This document shows, one piece after another, positions 6,601-14,758 of a DNA stretch of 17,988 nucleotides. Position 1 is the first letter of the stretch. Every line of letters starts with the position of its first letter. Origin of the DNA: Oscillospiraceae bacterium (GTDB lineage: Bacteria; Bacillota; Clostridia; Oscillospirales; Oscillospiraceae); contig JAEDIZ010000039.1 in assembly GCA_016296635.1 (NCBI GenBank), positions 1 to 17,988 on the forward strand, in the 5' to 3' direction. Position numbers and translations under genes: made by a program. The notes under the pieces were generated by a model. That model was not told the DNA's origin. It saw nothing but the letters and a program-made list of their open reading frames with translations, and did not search any database.

Positions 6601-6867
6601 ATGAAACTGGTAAATATCGGCTTTGGCAATGTGGTTTCATCGGCCAGAATCCTTGCGGTTATCAGTCCTGATTCCGCGCCCGTCAAGCGTGTGATTCAGG
6701 AGGCAAAAGAACGCAGCATGCTGATCGATGCATCCTTCGGCCGGAAAACAAAATCCGTTCTGATCATGGACACCGATCATGTGATCCTTTCCTCCATTCC
6801 ACCCGAGACCATCAGTGCCAGAATCGAAGGAAAAAATGTGCCGGAGCATGAGGGAGAAGACGAATGA
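6601..6867 (+). CDS. remA: RemA family DNA-binding regulator (DUF370)
   Basis: An 88-residue protein beginning MKLVNIGFGNVVSSARILAV, with the family-typical ending VKRVIQEAKERSMLIDASFG and then a stretch rich in VLIMDTDHVILSS. In Bacillus subtilis RemA is a DNA-binding activator of biofilm matrix and osmoprotection genes. In Clostridia lacking those targets its regulon is unclear. The short acidic tail (PEHEGEDE) is not conserved in the family as I know it. It sits between yicC and gmk, its standard place, and its stop overlaps the gmk ATG in an ATGA junction. The GTGAGG ahead of the ATG is an acceptable ribosome binding site. Confidence 0.92.
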   Translation: MKLVNIGFGNVVSSARILAVISPDSAPVKRVIQEAKERSMLIDASFGRKTKSVLIMDTDHVILSSIPPETISARIEGKNVPEHEGEDE

Positions 6868-7478
6868 AAGGGAAATTGATTGTTGTATCCGGGCCGTCCG
6901 GCGTCGGAAAAAACACACTTTTGAACCGGGTCATGGAATTGCGCGGGAATGTTCAGTATTCTGTTTCGGCAACTTCGCGTCCGATGCGTCCCGGCGAGAT
7001 AGACGGCAAAAGTTATTATTTTGTTTCTCGTGAGCAGTTTGAAGATCTGATCCGTGACGATGCTCTGCTGGAATATGCAGAGTATGTCGGCAACTACTAC
7101 GGAACCCCCATCAAGCCAATCCTTGAAGCAACACAAAACGGCGTTGATGTTGTGATGGATGTTGAGGTTGTCGGTGCGCTGAAAATCAAAAAGCGTATCC
7201 CGGATGCGGTTCTTGTATTTATTCTGGCACCGTCTTTTACGGTTCTGAAAAAACGACTGGAAGGCCGCGGTGATGTTTCAAAAGAGCTGATGGAGCAGCG
7301 GTTGGAACGCGCAAAATGGGAGTATTCCCAAGCAGAGCATTACGATTATCTGATCGTCAATGATGGGCTGGACAAGGCCGCGGAAGAACTGATGTCTGTT
7401 ATGCAGGCAGAAAAATGTAAAACAATGGAGCGTATCCATTTGATCAAGGAGGAAAATGAATGCTTTATCCCGCAATGA
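6864..7478 (+). CDS. gmk: Guanylate kinase
   Basis: A 204-residue cytoplasmic kinase that phosphorylates GMP to GDP with ATP, an essential step in GTP and dGTP supply. It also limits (p)ppGpp-sensitive guanine flux in Bacillota. The P-loop is GPSGVGKNT (10-18). The GMP-binding stretch SATSRPMRPGEIDGKSYYF follows (about 35-53), then EYAEYVGNYYGTP with the conserved tyrosines and the core DVEVVGALKIKK (99-110). Family members commonly read QGA in that last motif; here it is VGA, a mild variant. Length is normal. It starts inside the remA stop (ATGA) and overlaps rpoZ by 19 bases, so translation of the three is likely linked. Confidence 0.96.
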   Translation: MKGKLIVVSGPSGVGKNTLLNRVMELRGNVQYSVSATSRPMRPGEIDGKSYYFVSREQFEDLIRDDALLEYAEYVGNYYGTPIKPILEATQNGVDVVMDVEVVGALKIKKRIPDAVLVFILAPSFTVLKKRLEGRGDVSKELMEQRLERAKWEYSQAEHYDYLIVNDGLDKAAEELMSVMQAEKCKTMERIHLIKEENECFIPQ

Positions 7479-7666
7479 GTGATCTTTTGAAGAATGTGAA
7501 CAGTCGGTATCTTTTAGTTAATGTGGTTGCACATCGTGCAAGACAGATTTCCATCGAGTCGGAAATGACTCATGAAGCGCTTACGGACAAGCCCGTTACC
7601 ATTGCAATCAACGAGGTTGCGAACGGCGATCTGACTGCTTCACTCAAAGAAAAGTATTCGAAATAA
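7460..7666 (+). CDS. rpoZ: DNA-directed RNA polymerase omega subunit
   Basis: A 68-residue omega subunit (Rpb6 superfamily) that helps fold and assemble the beta-prime subunit. The hallmark is the N-terminal helix stretch MSDLLKNVNSRYLLVNVVAH followed by RARQI, then KPVTIAINEVANGDL, typical of clostridial RpoZ. The ATG overlaps the end of gmk by 19 bases and has a strong AAGGAGG site (7447-7453) inside gmk, 6 bases upstream. Order gmk-rpoZ is standard. In most Bacillota coaBC comes next, but here the next gene is priA. Confidence 0.93.
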   Translation: MLYPAMSDLLKNVNSRYLLVNVVAHRARQISIESEMTHEALTDKPVTIAINEVANGDLTASLKEKYSK

Positions 7667-7673
7667 AGAGAGA

Positions 7674-7716
7674 AAGGCGCAGGTCAATCGGCCTACGCCT
7701 TCAAGCATTTTGAAGG
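7674..7716 (+). other. Two overlapping, mutually exclusive hairpins before priA
   Basis: Hairpin A pairs AAGGCG (7674-7679) plus AGG (7681-7683) with CCT (7692-7694) plus CGCCTT (7696-7701), with one internal mismatch. Hairpin B pairs CCTTCAA (7698-7704) with TTGAAGG (7710-7716) around a GCATT loop. They share 7698-7701, so only one can form fully. Hairpin B takes in the first part of the priA ribosome binding site (AAGGGGGA, 7713-7720). No T-run follows either stem. Control of priA translation is possible but unproven. Confidence 0.5.
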
Positions 7717-7726
7717 GGGATACGGG

Positions 7727-10177
7727 ATGATCGCAAAACTTGCAGTTTCCTGCTGCATTTATGCCATTGATAAGCCGTATTCCTATCGAATTCCGGCATC
7801 CATGCAGCTGCAGCCGGGGATGCGCGTGTGCGTTCCCTTCGGAAGGGGAAACAGACGCACGGAGGCCATTGTTCTCGGCATCGAAGAAGGCCCGGAGGAA
7901 AAGCTGAAAAGCGTGGAGCAGGTTTTAGATGAAGAACCGGTTCTATCGGTTTTGCAGCTTCAGCTGGCAGCTTTTATGCATGACCGGTATTTTTGCACCT
8001 ATTATGATGCGGTGAAAGCAATCCTGCCTGCCGGGCTTTGGTTCAAAACAACGCAGGTCATTGCACTGAATCCTTCCGCCGGAGACTGGCATGCACTGAG
8101 TTTTCAATCAGAATTGCATGTGCGGATTTTGAAGGCGCTGGAGGAATTCGGCGGCAGCGCACCGGTCTATGTTCTACGTTCGCAGTTTGAAGAGGAACAA
8201 AGCTTCTCTGAAGCGCTGCGTCTTTTGCAAAGCAGAAAAGTGATTACCAGCAGCGAAGAACTGTCACAAAAACCCGGCGGAAAGACGGAAAAAATCGCCA
8301 CGCTATGTGTTCCGGCGGAAGATGCAGCAGAATATGCAGGGAAAAAGCAGAAAACGGCACCTTTGCAGGCGGCTGTTCTGCAGCTGCTTCTTTCCATCGG
8401 CAGCGGCAGCTGCCATGAGATTCTGTATCTGACCGGGGCCTCCATGGCAACGGTGAACCGTCTTGCAAAACTCGGCCTGATTGAATTATCCGAGCGTGAG
8501 GTGCTTCGTCTTGCATCTAGACCGCAATTGCAGCCGGCTGAGCCGATCATACTGAATGAAGAGCAACAGATTGCGTTTGACAGCTTATCTTCCAAAATGC
8601 AGCGGGAAAAGCCCGGTGCAGCGCTTCTTTATGGCGTGACCGGCAGCGGAAAGACTGCGGTTTATATTCGTCTGATCCGAGAAGTGCTGGATGCAGGCAG
8701 GTCCGCCATGCTGCTGGTTCCGGAAATCGCGCTGACGCCGCAGCTTTTGGGAAAACTGACTGCGCATTTTGGCAAAAAGGTTGCAGTTCTTCATTCCAGC
8801 CTGCGAGTCGGCGAACGGTTTGACGAGTGGCGCAGGATCAGAAGAGGCGAAGCAACGGTCGTGGTTGGAACGCGCTCTGCAGTTTTTGCGCCCGCAGAGA
8901 AACTCGGTCTTCTGATTGTTGATGAGGAGCAGGAGCATACCTATAAATCCGAAAACTCTCCTCGATACCATGCGCGTGAGATTGCGCTTTGGCGCGGAGT
9001 GAAAGAAAACGCGCTTGTACTGCTCGGCTCCGCTACGCCTTCCGTGGAATCCATGTATCATGCAAAAGTCGGTGACTATGCGCTTGTGACTCTGGAGAAT
9101 CGATATAACGGGCGCGGACTTCCGTATACGCAGATCGTGGATATGAAAAAGGATTTGCAGCAGGGGAATTCCACCTCCGTCAGTTCGTTTTTAGAAGAAT
9201 CCATCAGAAACAGAATTCTCGAAAGAAAACAGAGCATTCTGTTTCTCAACCGACGCGGCAACAGCCGCTACATTGTCTGCGTGGAATGCGGCGAGGCGCC
9301 GGAATGCCCAAGATGCAGCGTACATCTGACCTATCACTCTGCGAACAGACGGCTGATGTGTCATTACTGCGGATATTCCGAGCCGGTTGTTACCAGATGC
9401 CCGAAATGCGGCGGCGCCATGAAGCCGGTCGGCAGCGGAACGCAGAAAATTGAAGAGGAACTGCATTATTTTTTCCCAGATACGGAAGTAATCCGCATGG
9501 ATGCGGATACCGTTTCCGCAGCAAACAGCCATGAGGTGATCCTTGACCGGTTTCAGAAAGAGAAGATTCCGATTCTTCTCGGAACACAGATGGTCGCAAA
9601 GGGGCTTGATTTTGAAGATGTAACGCTGGTCGGTGTTTTGGACGCCGATATGAGTCTGTATGTGGATAACTATCGTGCGGCTGAAACCACTTTTTCGCTT
9701 TTGACGCAGGTTGTCGGCAGAGCAGGCCGCGGCGAAGTAAGCGGTACTGCCGTGATTCAGACCATGACGCCGGAGCATCCGGTCATAAAGCTGGCTGCAA
9801 AGCAGGATTATGACAGCTTTTTTGACATGGAGATCCGTCTGCGTCAGCTTCGCAATATGCCGCCTTTTGCGGATGTTTTTACGCTGAACTTTTCGGGACT
9901 GTTTGAGGACGCCGTCATGAGAGGCGCGGCTCGATTCCGGGATGCGCTGCAGCTCAATCTGAAAAAGGAACCCTATTGCGCTGAAAAGGCAATGATTCTC
10001 GGTCCGGCGCCGGCACCGGTCACAAAAGTAAATTACAGTTACCGGTACAGACTGACCGTAAACTGCAAAAACTCCCGTACAATCCGGCAGCTTTTGAGCT
10101 TCCTGATCTGTGCGTTTTCCAAGGATCCGCAGAGCAAAGGCGTGAATGTGTTTGCGGATATCAATTCATTTGACTGA
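7727..10177 (+). CDS. priA: Primosomal replication restart helicase PriA
   Basis: An 816-residue superfamily 2 helicase that reloads the replisome at stalled forks. The order is an N-terminal 3'-DNA-binding region (about 1-105), a winged-helix region, and then the helicase core. The Walker A motif is GVTGSGKT (303-310, Lys309). The Walker B/DEAH-like motif is DEEQEHTYK (399-407), with Gln where proteobacterial enzymes have His, as is common in this phylum. A zinc-binding insert follows with four CxxC pairs (about 518-561: CVEC, CPRC, CHYC, CPKC). Then come GLDFEDVTLVGVLDAD and QVVGRAGR, helicase motifs V and VI. The start ATG has AAGGGGGA 6 bases upstream, partly within a hairpin. def follows after 12 bases, as in other Bacillota. 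Length matches the family. Confidence 0.97.
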   Translation: MIAKLAVSCCIYAIDKPYSYRIPASMQLQPGMRVCVPFGRGNRRTEAIVLGIEEGPEEKLKSVEQVLDEEPVLSVLQLQLAAFMHDRYFCTYYDAVKAILPAGLWFKTTQVIALNPSAGDWHALSFQSELHVRILKALEEFGGSAPVYVLRSQFEEEQSFSEALRLLQSRKVITSSEELSQKPGGKTEKIATLCVPAEDAAEYAGKKQKTAPLQAAVLQLLLSIGSGSCHEILYLTGASMATVNRLAKLGLIELSEREVLRLASRPQLQPAEPIILNEEQQIAFDSLSSKMQREKPGAALLYGVTGSGKTAVYIRLIREVLDAGRSAMLLVPEIALTPQLLGKLTAHFGKKVAVLHSSLRVGERFDEWRRIRRGEATVVVGTRSAVFAPAEKLGLLIVDEEQEHTYKSENSPRYHAREIALWRGVKENALVLLGSATPSVESMYHAKVGDYALVTLENRYNGRGLPYTQIVDMKKDLQQGNSTSVSSFLEESIRNRILERKQSILFLNRRGNSRYIVCVECGEAPECPRCSVHLTYHSANRRLMCHYCGYSEPVVTRCPKCGGAMKPVGSGTQKIEEELHYFFPDTEVIRMDADTVSAANSHEVILDRFQKEKIPILLGTQMVAKGLDFEDVTLVGVLDADMSLYVDNYRAAETTFSLLTQVVGRAGRGEVSGTAVIQTMTPEHPVIKLAAKQDYDSFFDMEIRLRQLRNMPPFADVFTLNFSGLFEDAVMRGAARFRDALQLNLKKEPYCAEKAMILGPAPAPVTKVNYSYRYRLTVNCKNSRTIRQLLSFLICAFSKDPQSKGVNVFADINSFD

Positions 10178-10189
10178 GAGGAAAAAGAA

Positions 10190-10711
10190 ATGGCAATTCG
10201 AAAGATCGTAACCGTGGGTGATCCCATTTTGAATAAGGTTTGCAGACCCGTAACCAAATTTGATGACCGGCTTGCTACGCTGATCGATGACATGTTTGAA
10301 ACGATGCACGAAGCAAACGGCGTCGGTCTTGCAGGGCCGCAGGTCGGCATTCTGCGCCGTGTTGTGGTTGTGGATACCGGTGAAGAGGATGTAGAGCTGG
10401 TCAATCCGGAAATCGTCTGCGTCAGCGACGAAACGCAGACGGGGCTGGAGGGCTGCCTGAGCGTTCCCGGCAAGTATGGTATCGTGACCCGCCCCATGTG
10501 CGCAACGGTTCGTGCGCAGGACAGATTCGGCGACTGGTACGAATATGACGGGGAAGAGATCGTCGCAAGAGCATTCCTGCACGAGATTGATCATCTGGAC
10601 GGACATATCTATACAGAGATTGCGGAAAAGATGCTCTCCCCGGAAGAGCTGGACGAGTTGATGAGCCAGCAGGACGAGGAGGACGAGATTGAAGAAGAGG
10701 AAGAAGTATGA
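10190..10711 (+). CDS. def: Peptide deformylase
   Basis: A 173-residue metalloenzyme that removes the N-terminal formyl group from nascent proteins. All three motifs are intact: GVGLAGPQVG (44-53), EGCLSVPG (87-94) with metal ligand Cys89, and HEIDHLDG (131-138) with ligands His131 and His135 and catalytic Glu132. The enzyme is the short type 1-like form common in Clostridia. It ends in a strongly acidic tail (last 14 residues contain 10 Asp/Glu) that is not part of the catalytic fold. The purine-rich codons of that tail also supply the ribosome binding region for fmt, whose ATG overlaps the def stop (ATGA). def and fmt perform opposite formyl reactions and are commonly coupled. Confidence 0.96.
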   Translation: MAIRKIVTVGDPILNKVCRPVTKFDDRLATLIDDMFETMHEANGVGLAGPQVGILRRVVVVDTGEEDVELVNPEIVCVSDETQTGLEGCLSVPGKYGIVTRPMCATVRAQDRFGDWYEYDGEEIVARAFLHEIDHLDGHIYTEIAEKMLSPEELDELMSQQDEEDEIEEEEEV

Positions 10712-11625
10712 ATATTGTTTACATGGGCACGCCGGACATTGCCCGCGTATGCCTTGAAAAGCTGTATACAGAAGGCTTCCCGATTTCCGCAGTATATACC
10801 AAGCCCGATACGCCCAAAAACCGCGGCATGAAGATGGCGATGTCCGAGGTCAAGGAATATGCGCTTTCTGTCGGTTTGCCGGTCTATCAGCCTGCAACAT
10901 TCAAGGATGATGCGGTTTATGAAGAGCTGAAAGCGCTTGCGCCGGATCTGATTGTGGTCGTTGCCTACGGCAAGATTCTGCCGCAGAGAGTTTTGGATAT
11001 CCCGAAGTACGGCTGCATCAATATGCACGCAAGCCTGCTTCCGGAGCTGCGGGGTGCCGGCCCCGTGCAATGGTCGATTTTGAACCATTGCGGTGAAACC
11101 GGTGTTACCGCCATGTATCTTTCCAAGGGCATGGACGAGGGTGACATCATCGATATGCGAAAGACGGCGATCGATCCGATGGAAACCACCAGCGAGCTGA
11201 TGGCGCGTCTTGCTGTGATTGCCGGGGAGCTTGCCTGCGATACCGTCCGCGCCATTGAAAACGGTACAGCAAACAGAGTGTCGCAGGATCCGGCAAAGGC
11301 GACCTATGCGCCGATGCTGGATAAATCCATGTCTCCCATTGACTGGACAGAGTCTGCGCAGTATGTCATTGACCATGTGCGAGGACTCATTCCGTGGCCG
11401 GTTGCAACGGCAGAGCTGGACGGAAAGAATTTCAAAATCTTCCGCGTAGAAAAAACAGAAAAGAAAACAGAGAAGGCTCCCGGTCAGTTGGTGGAGCTGA
11501 ATAAAAAGGGATTGGAGATCGCCTGTGCAGACGGAGATGTACTGATTATCAAAGAACTGCAGGCGGAAGGCGGCAAGCGAATGAACGCGGCTGACTACTT
11601 CAGAGGCCATCCCATTACGATTTAA
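10708..11625 (+). CDS. fmt: Methionyl-tRNA formyltransferase
   Basis: A 305-residue enzyme that transfers a formyl group from 10-formyl-tetrahydrofolate to Met-tRNAfMet for translation initiation. The N-terminal formyltransferase domain (about 1-180) has VVAYGKILP and the signature INMHASLLPELRGAGPVQWS with catalytic Asn105 and His107. The conserved Asp lies in EGDIIDM (about 146). The C-terminal OB-like tRNA-binding domain (about 205-305) includes IPWPVATAELDG. Length is near the normal 310. The start overlaps the def stop by four bases, and rsmB follows after 9 bases, the standard def-fmt-rsmB order. In many Clostridia a zinc metallopeptidase gene lies between fmt and rsmB; it is absent here. 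Confidence 0.96.
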   Translation: MNIVYMGTPDIARVCLEKLYTEGFPISAVYTKPDTPKNRGMKMAMSEVKEYALSVGLPVYQPATFKDDAVYEELKALAPDLIVVVAYGKILPQRVLDIPKYGCINMHASLLPELRGAGPVQWSILNHCGETGVTAMYLSKGMDEGDIIDMRKTAIDPMETTSELMARLAVIAGELACDTVRAIENGTANRVSQDPAKATYAPMLDKSMSPIDWTESAQYVIDHVRGLIPWPVATAELDGKNFKIFRVEKTEKKTEKAPGQLVELNKKGLEIACADGDVLIIKELQAEGGKRMNAADYFRGHPITI

Positions 11626-11634
11626 GAGGAAACT

Positions 11635-12942
11635 ATGGACGCAAGAAAAGCGGCGCTTAATGTATTGATCGCCTGCAGAAAAAATGAATCCTATGCTGAC
11701 GGTGCGCTGAAAGATCAGATCACGCGGCAGGAACTGGACAGTCGTGATGCGGCTTTTGCAACAAGGCTTGTTTATTCCGTACTGCAGAACCGCGCACTTT
11801 TGGACTGGTACATTGCGCAGAAGCTGAATGGAAAACTATCCGCTTTGCAGCCGGTGGTGTTGGATATTCTGCGACTCGGCGCCTGCCAGATTCTGCTGCT
11901 GGATAAAGTCCCCGATCGGGCGGCTGTCAATGAGGCGGTGGAGCAGGCGAAAAAGTCTGCGAACCGGCAGGCTTCCGGCCTTGTGAACGGTGTGCTGCGT
12001 GCGCTCTCCCGGGAAAAAGAGTCTCTTGCGCTGCCGCAGGACCTTTCTGTTCGGTTCAGTCATCCGCAGGCGCTGGTTGAACTTCTCCGGGAAGAAGTCG
12101 GAGAGCAGGCGCTTCCCGCACTTTTGAAAGCCGACAATGCTCCGGTTCCCGTTTGTCTGCAGATCAATACGCTTCGGACGGATGTAAAGTCTGTTTTGGA
12201 GGCGCTTCACAATGCGGGCATCGAAGCAGAAATGCATCCGTGGCTTTCAGACTGCGTGCTGGCGGAGAGTATTGGAAACCCGGAAAGTCTGCAGCTTTTC
12301 CATGACGGCTGTGTCTATGTGCAGGATGCCGCTGCTCAGCTTTCTGTACGTGCGGCAGATGTGCAGCCGGGAATGGATGTGCTGGACTGCTGTGCAGCGC
12401 CCGGCGGCAAGAGCTTTGCAGCCGCGATTGCCATGCAGAACCAAGGCAGAATCACTTCCTGCGATCTGCATGAGGGAAAGATTCGCCTGATTTCTGAAGG
12501 CGTCCAGCGGCTTGGTATCTCGATTTTATCGGCGATGCAGGCGGATGCCTCTGTACAGAAACCTGAATGGGTCGGGCGTTTTGATGCCGTGATTGCGGAT
12601 GTACCGTGTTCCGGCCTCGGCGTCATTCGGAAAAAACCGGATATCCGGTATAAGAGTCTTGAAAGACTTATACAGCTTCCGACTGTGCAGACGGCAATAC
12701 TGGAAAATGTTTCATCTTATGTAAAACCCGGCGGTGTGCTTTTATATAGCACCTGCACAATTCTTCACAGAGAAAATGAAGCTGTTGTCAGCGCGTTTTT
12801 GGCAGCGCATCCGGACTTTACGGCAGAAGCCTTTGAAGTGCCCGGGCAGGACATCTTCAAAAATGATGGAATGTTGACGCTGTATCCCCATATCCATAAC
12901 ACGGACGGATTCTTTATTGCAAAACTGAGGAAGATGAAATGA
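11635..12942 (+). CDS. rsmB: 16S rRNA (cytosine-967-C5) methyltransferase
   Basis: A 435-residue SAM-dependent methyltransferase that makes m5C967 in 16S rRNA. An N-terminal NusB-like RNA-binding domain (about 1-130, starting DARKAALNVL) precedes the Rossmann methyltransferase domain. The SAM motif is LDCCAAPGGKS (250-260). Motif IV is DVPCSGLGVIRKKPDIRYK with Cys325, and motif VI is YSTCT with Cys374, the catalytic nucleophile position. Both cysteines required by this family are present. The start is preceded by AGAGGA. The stop overlaps rlmN in an ATGA junction, so two rRNA-modifying enzymes are translated in tandem. The call of RsmB rather than RsmF rests on the NusB domain and the conserved neighbours. 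Confidence 0.95.
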   Translation: MDARKAALNVLIACRKNESYADGALKDQITRQELDSRDAAFATRLVYSVLQNRALLDWYIAQKLNGKLSALQPVVLDILRLGACQILLLDKVPDRAAVNEAVEQAKKSANRQASGLVNGVLRALSREKESLALPQDLSVRFSHPQALVELLREEVGEQALPALLKADNAPVPVCLQINTLRTDVKSVLEALHNAGIEAEMHPWLSDCVLAESIGNPESLQLFHDGCVYVQDAAAQLSVRAADVQPGMDVLDCCAAPGGKSFAAAIAMQNQGRITSCDLHEGKIRLISEGVQRLGISILSAMQADASVQKPEWVGRFDAVIADVPCSGLGVIRKKPDIRYKSLERLIQLPTVQTAILENVSSYVKPGGVLLYSTCTILHRENEAVVSAFLAAHPDFTAEAFEVPGQDIFKNDGMLTLYPHIHNTDGFFIAKLRKMK

Positions 12943-13979
12943 AGCAGGATATCAAATCCATGACCCTGTACGAGATCACGCAGGCGTTTGCGGAATTGGG
13001 TGAGCCCAAGTTCCGGGCAAAGCAGGTTTTCGTCTGGCTCCATAAGGGCGTAACGAGCTTTGATGAGATGACGAATCTTTCAAAGCCGCTTCGTGAAAAA
13101 CTGGATAGCATTTATACGATCACGGCACCGAAAATTGTCCGCAAGCAGGTTTCGAAGCTGGACGGAACGATCAAATATCTTTGGCAGCTTCATGACGGAA
13201 ACTGTGTGGAATCCGTAGTCATGCAGTATCACCACGGCAATACAATCTGCATCTCCTCGGAGGTCGGCTGCCCCATGGGCTGCAAGTTCTGCGCTTCTAC
13301 GCTGGGCGGACTCGTTCGCCGTCTGGAACCGTCAGAGCTTTTAGATCAGGTGATGTTTGCACAGATCGATTCCGGTATGCCGATTTCCAACATCGTTCTG
13401 ATGGGCATCGGCGAGCCGTTGGACAATTTTGAGAATGTAATGCGATTTCTTGAACTTGTCAACAGCCCGGACGGACTCAACATCGGGATGCGTCATATTT
13501 CGCTGTCTACCTGCGGCCTTGTAGATAAGATCCGTATTCTGGCAGAGAAGAAGCTGCAGCTGACGCTTTCCGTGTCGCTGCACTCGCCGGATGATGAATC
13601 CAGAAGCAAAATTATGCCGGTCAATAAGCGTTGGCCGGTGGATGAATTGCTGGCTGCCTGCCGGGACTATTATGAAATCACCGGCAGAAGGGTATCCTTT
13701 GAATATACAATGATTGACGGCGTCAGCGACAGCGAGGAGCAGGCGAGAATGCTTGCAAAGAAACTCTCCGGTATGGGTGCACATGTGAATATGATCCCGC
13801 TCAATACCGTAGAAGAGACCGGATTGAAAACCAGTTCCCGGCAGTCAATTGCCAAGTTTCAAAAGATTTTGGAAGATAACGGCATTACCGCGACTGTACG
13901 CAGAACCCTCGGCAGCGATATTGACGCCTCCTGCGGACAGCTGCGCAGAAAGTATCAGAAAACACAGGAAGGGGAATGA
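12939..13979 (+). CDS. rlmN: Dual-specificity RNA methyltransferase RlmN (23S A2503 / tRNA A37)
   Basis: A 346-residue radical SAM enzyme that forms 2-methyladenosine at 23S rRNA A2503 and at A37 of some tRNAs. The cluster motif CPMGCKFC supplies Cys111, Cys115 and Cys118. The mechanistic cysteines are Cys104 (ICISSEVGC) and Cys332 (DASCGQLR). Other signatures are GIGEPLDN and the C-terminal VRRTLGSDIDASCGQL. It resembles RlmN rather than the resistance enzyme Cfr because the C-terminal tail and operon place are those of RlmN. It begins inside the rsmB stop (ATGA) and ends inside the prpC start (ATGA). Confidence 0.96.
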   Translation: MKQDIKSMTLYEITQAFAELGEPKFRAKQVFVWLHKGVTSFDEMTNLSKPLREKLDSIYTITAPKIVRKQVSKLDGTIKYLWQLHDGNCVESVVMQYHHGNTICISSEVGCPMGCKFCASTLGGLVRRLEPSELLDQVMFAQIDSGMPISNIVLMGIGEPLDNFENVMRFLELVNSPDGLNIGMRHISLSTCGLVDKIRILAEKKLQLTLSVSLHSPDDESRSKIMPVNKRWPVDELLAACRDYYEITGRRVSFEYTMIDGVSDSEEQARMLAKKLSGMGAHVNMIPLNTVEETGLKTSSRQSIAKFQKILEDNGITATVRRTLGSDIDASCGQLRRKYQKTQEGE

Positions 13980-14716
13980 CCATGCAGACCTGGGGACTTA
14001 CGGATCCCGGCAACATTCGTCAACAGAATCAGGACGCCTACGCGATCGTTTCCTTTGGACGCGACCGTGCGCTTTTGATCGTCTGTGACGGCATGGGCGG
14101 CGCAAAATCCGGCAATGTGGCCAGTTCGCTTGCCGTGGATGTTTTCACGGAAGAAGTGCGCCGCAGTCAGAAGAAAGTCATGTCAAAGGAGCAGGCTGAA
14201 ACCATGCTTCTGAATGCACTTTCGCTGACGAATAAGGCTGTATTTGAGCAGTCTGCACTTTCTGAAGAATTTCATGGGATGGGAACAACGCTGGTTGCGG
14301 CCTATCTTATGAAGGATCTTGCGGTTATTATCAATGTGGGTGACAGCCGTGCCTATCATGTGCCCATTGGGGAAGGGATCAGTCTTGTTACGCGCGATCA
14401 TTCCATCGTGGAGTATATGGTGCAGCGCGGTGAACTGACTTACGAGCAGGCAAAGAATCACCCGGTGAAAAATGTGATTACCCGCGCAGTCGGCACGGAG
14501 GAAACGGTCGAAGGCGATCTGTACGCCTGCCCGATCAAGAAGGACGACTGCCTTCTTTTATGTACAGATGGCCTTTCCAATGAAATGGCCGATCAGGAGA
14601 TCCTGTTTGAGGTGGCACACGGTGTGCGCAAGAGCGATTGCTGCGACAGACTGCTATCAATCGCAAAAAACAGAGGCGCACCGGATAATGTCACAGTCGC
14701 CATGGCAGTGATCTGA
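13976..14716 (+). CDS. prpC: PP2C-type Ser/Thr phosphatase PrpC (Stp)
   Basis: A 246-residue cytoplasmic metal-dependent phosphatase that reverses phosphorylation by the neighbouring PrkC kinase. PP2C motifs in order are IRQQNQDAY (Asp20), VCDGMGG (Asp38), GTTLVAAYL, NVGDSRAY, TRDHSIVEYMVQRGELT, CTDGLSNEM (Asp198) and GAPDNVT (Asp237). These Asp residues are the expected Mn/Mg ligands. I keep the ATG at 13976, which overlaps the rlmN stop; an ATG two codons later (13982) is equally possible because AGGAAGGGG could serve either. prkC follows after 42 bases that contain only a small hairpin. This pair is conserved across Bacillota. Confidence 0.95.
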   Translation: MTMQTWGLTDPGNIRQQNQDAYAIVSFGRDRALLIVCDGMGGAKSGNVASSLAVDVFTEEVRRSQKKVMSKEQAETMLLNALSLTNKAVFEQSALSEEFHGMGTTLVAAYLMKDLAVIINVGDSRAYHVPIGEGISLVTRDHSIVEYMVQRGELTYEQAKNHPVKNVITRAVGTEETVEGDLYACPIKKDDCLLLCTDGLSNEMADQEILFEVAHGVRKSDCCDRLLSIAKNRGAPDNVTVAMAVI

Positions 14717-14717
14717 C

Positions 14718-14734
14718 TTGCCGCTTTTCGGCAA
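14718..14734 (+). other. Small hairpin between prpC and prkC
   Basis: Six-base arms TTGCCG and CGGCAA with a CTTTT loop lie directly after the prpC stop and 8 bases before the AAAGGAG site of prkC. It lacks a following T-run, so it is not a terminator. Effect unknown. Confidence 0.35.
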
Positions 14735-14758
14735 AACAACGCGGAAAGGAGCTTATCT

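Noticed and set aside
12939..13979. Cfr-type antibiotic resistance methyltransferase
   Set aside because: Sequence signatures, length and the rsmB-rlmN-prpC-prkC neighbourhood all fit housekeeping RlmN.
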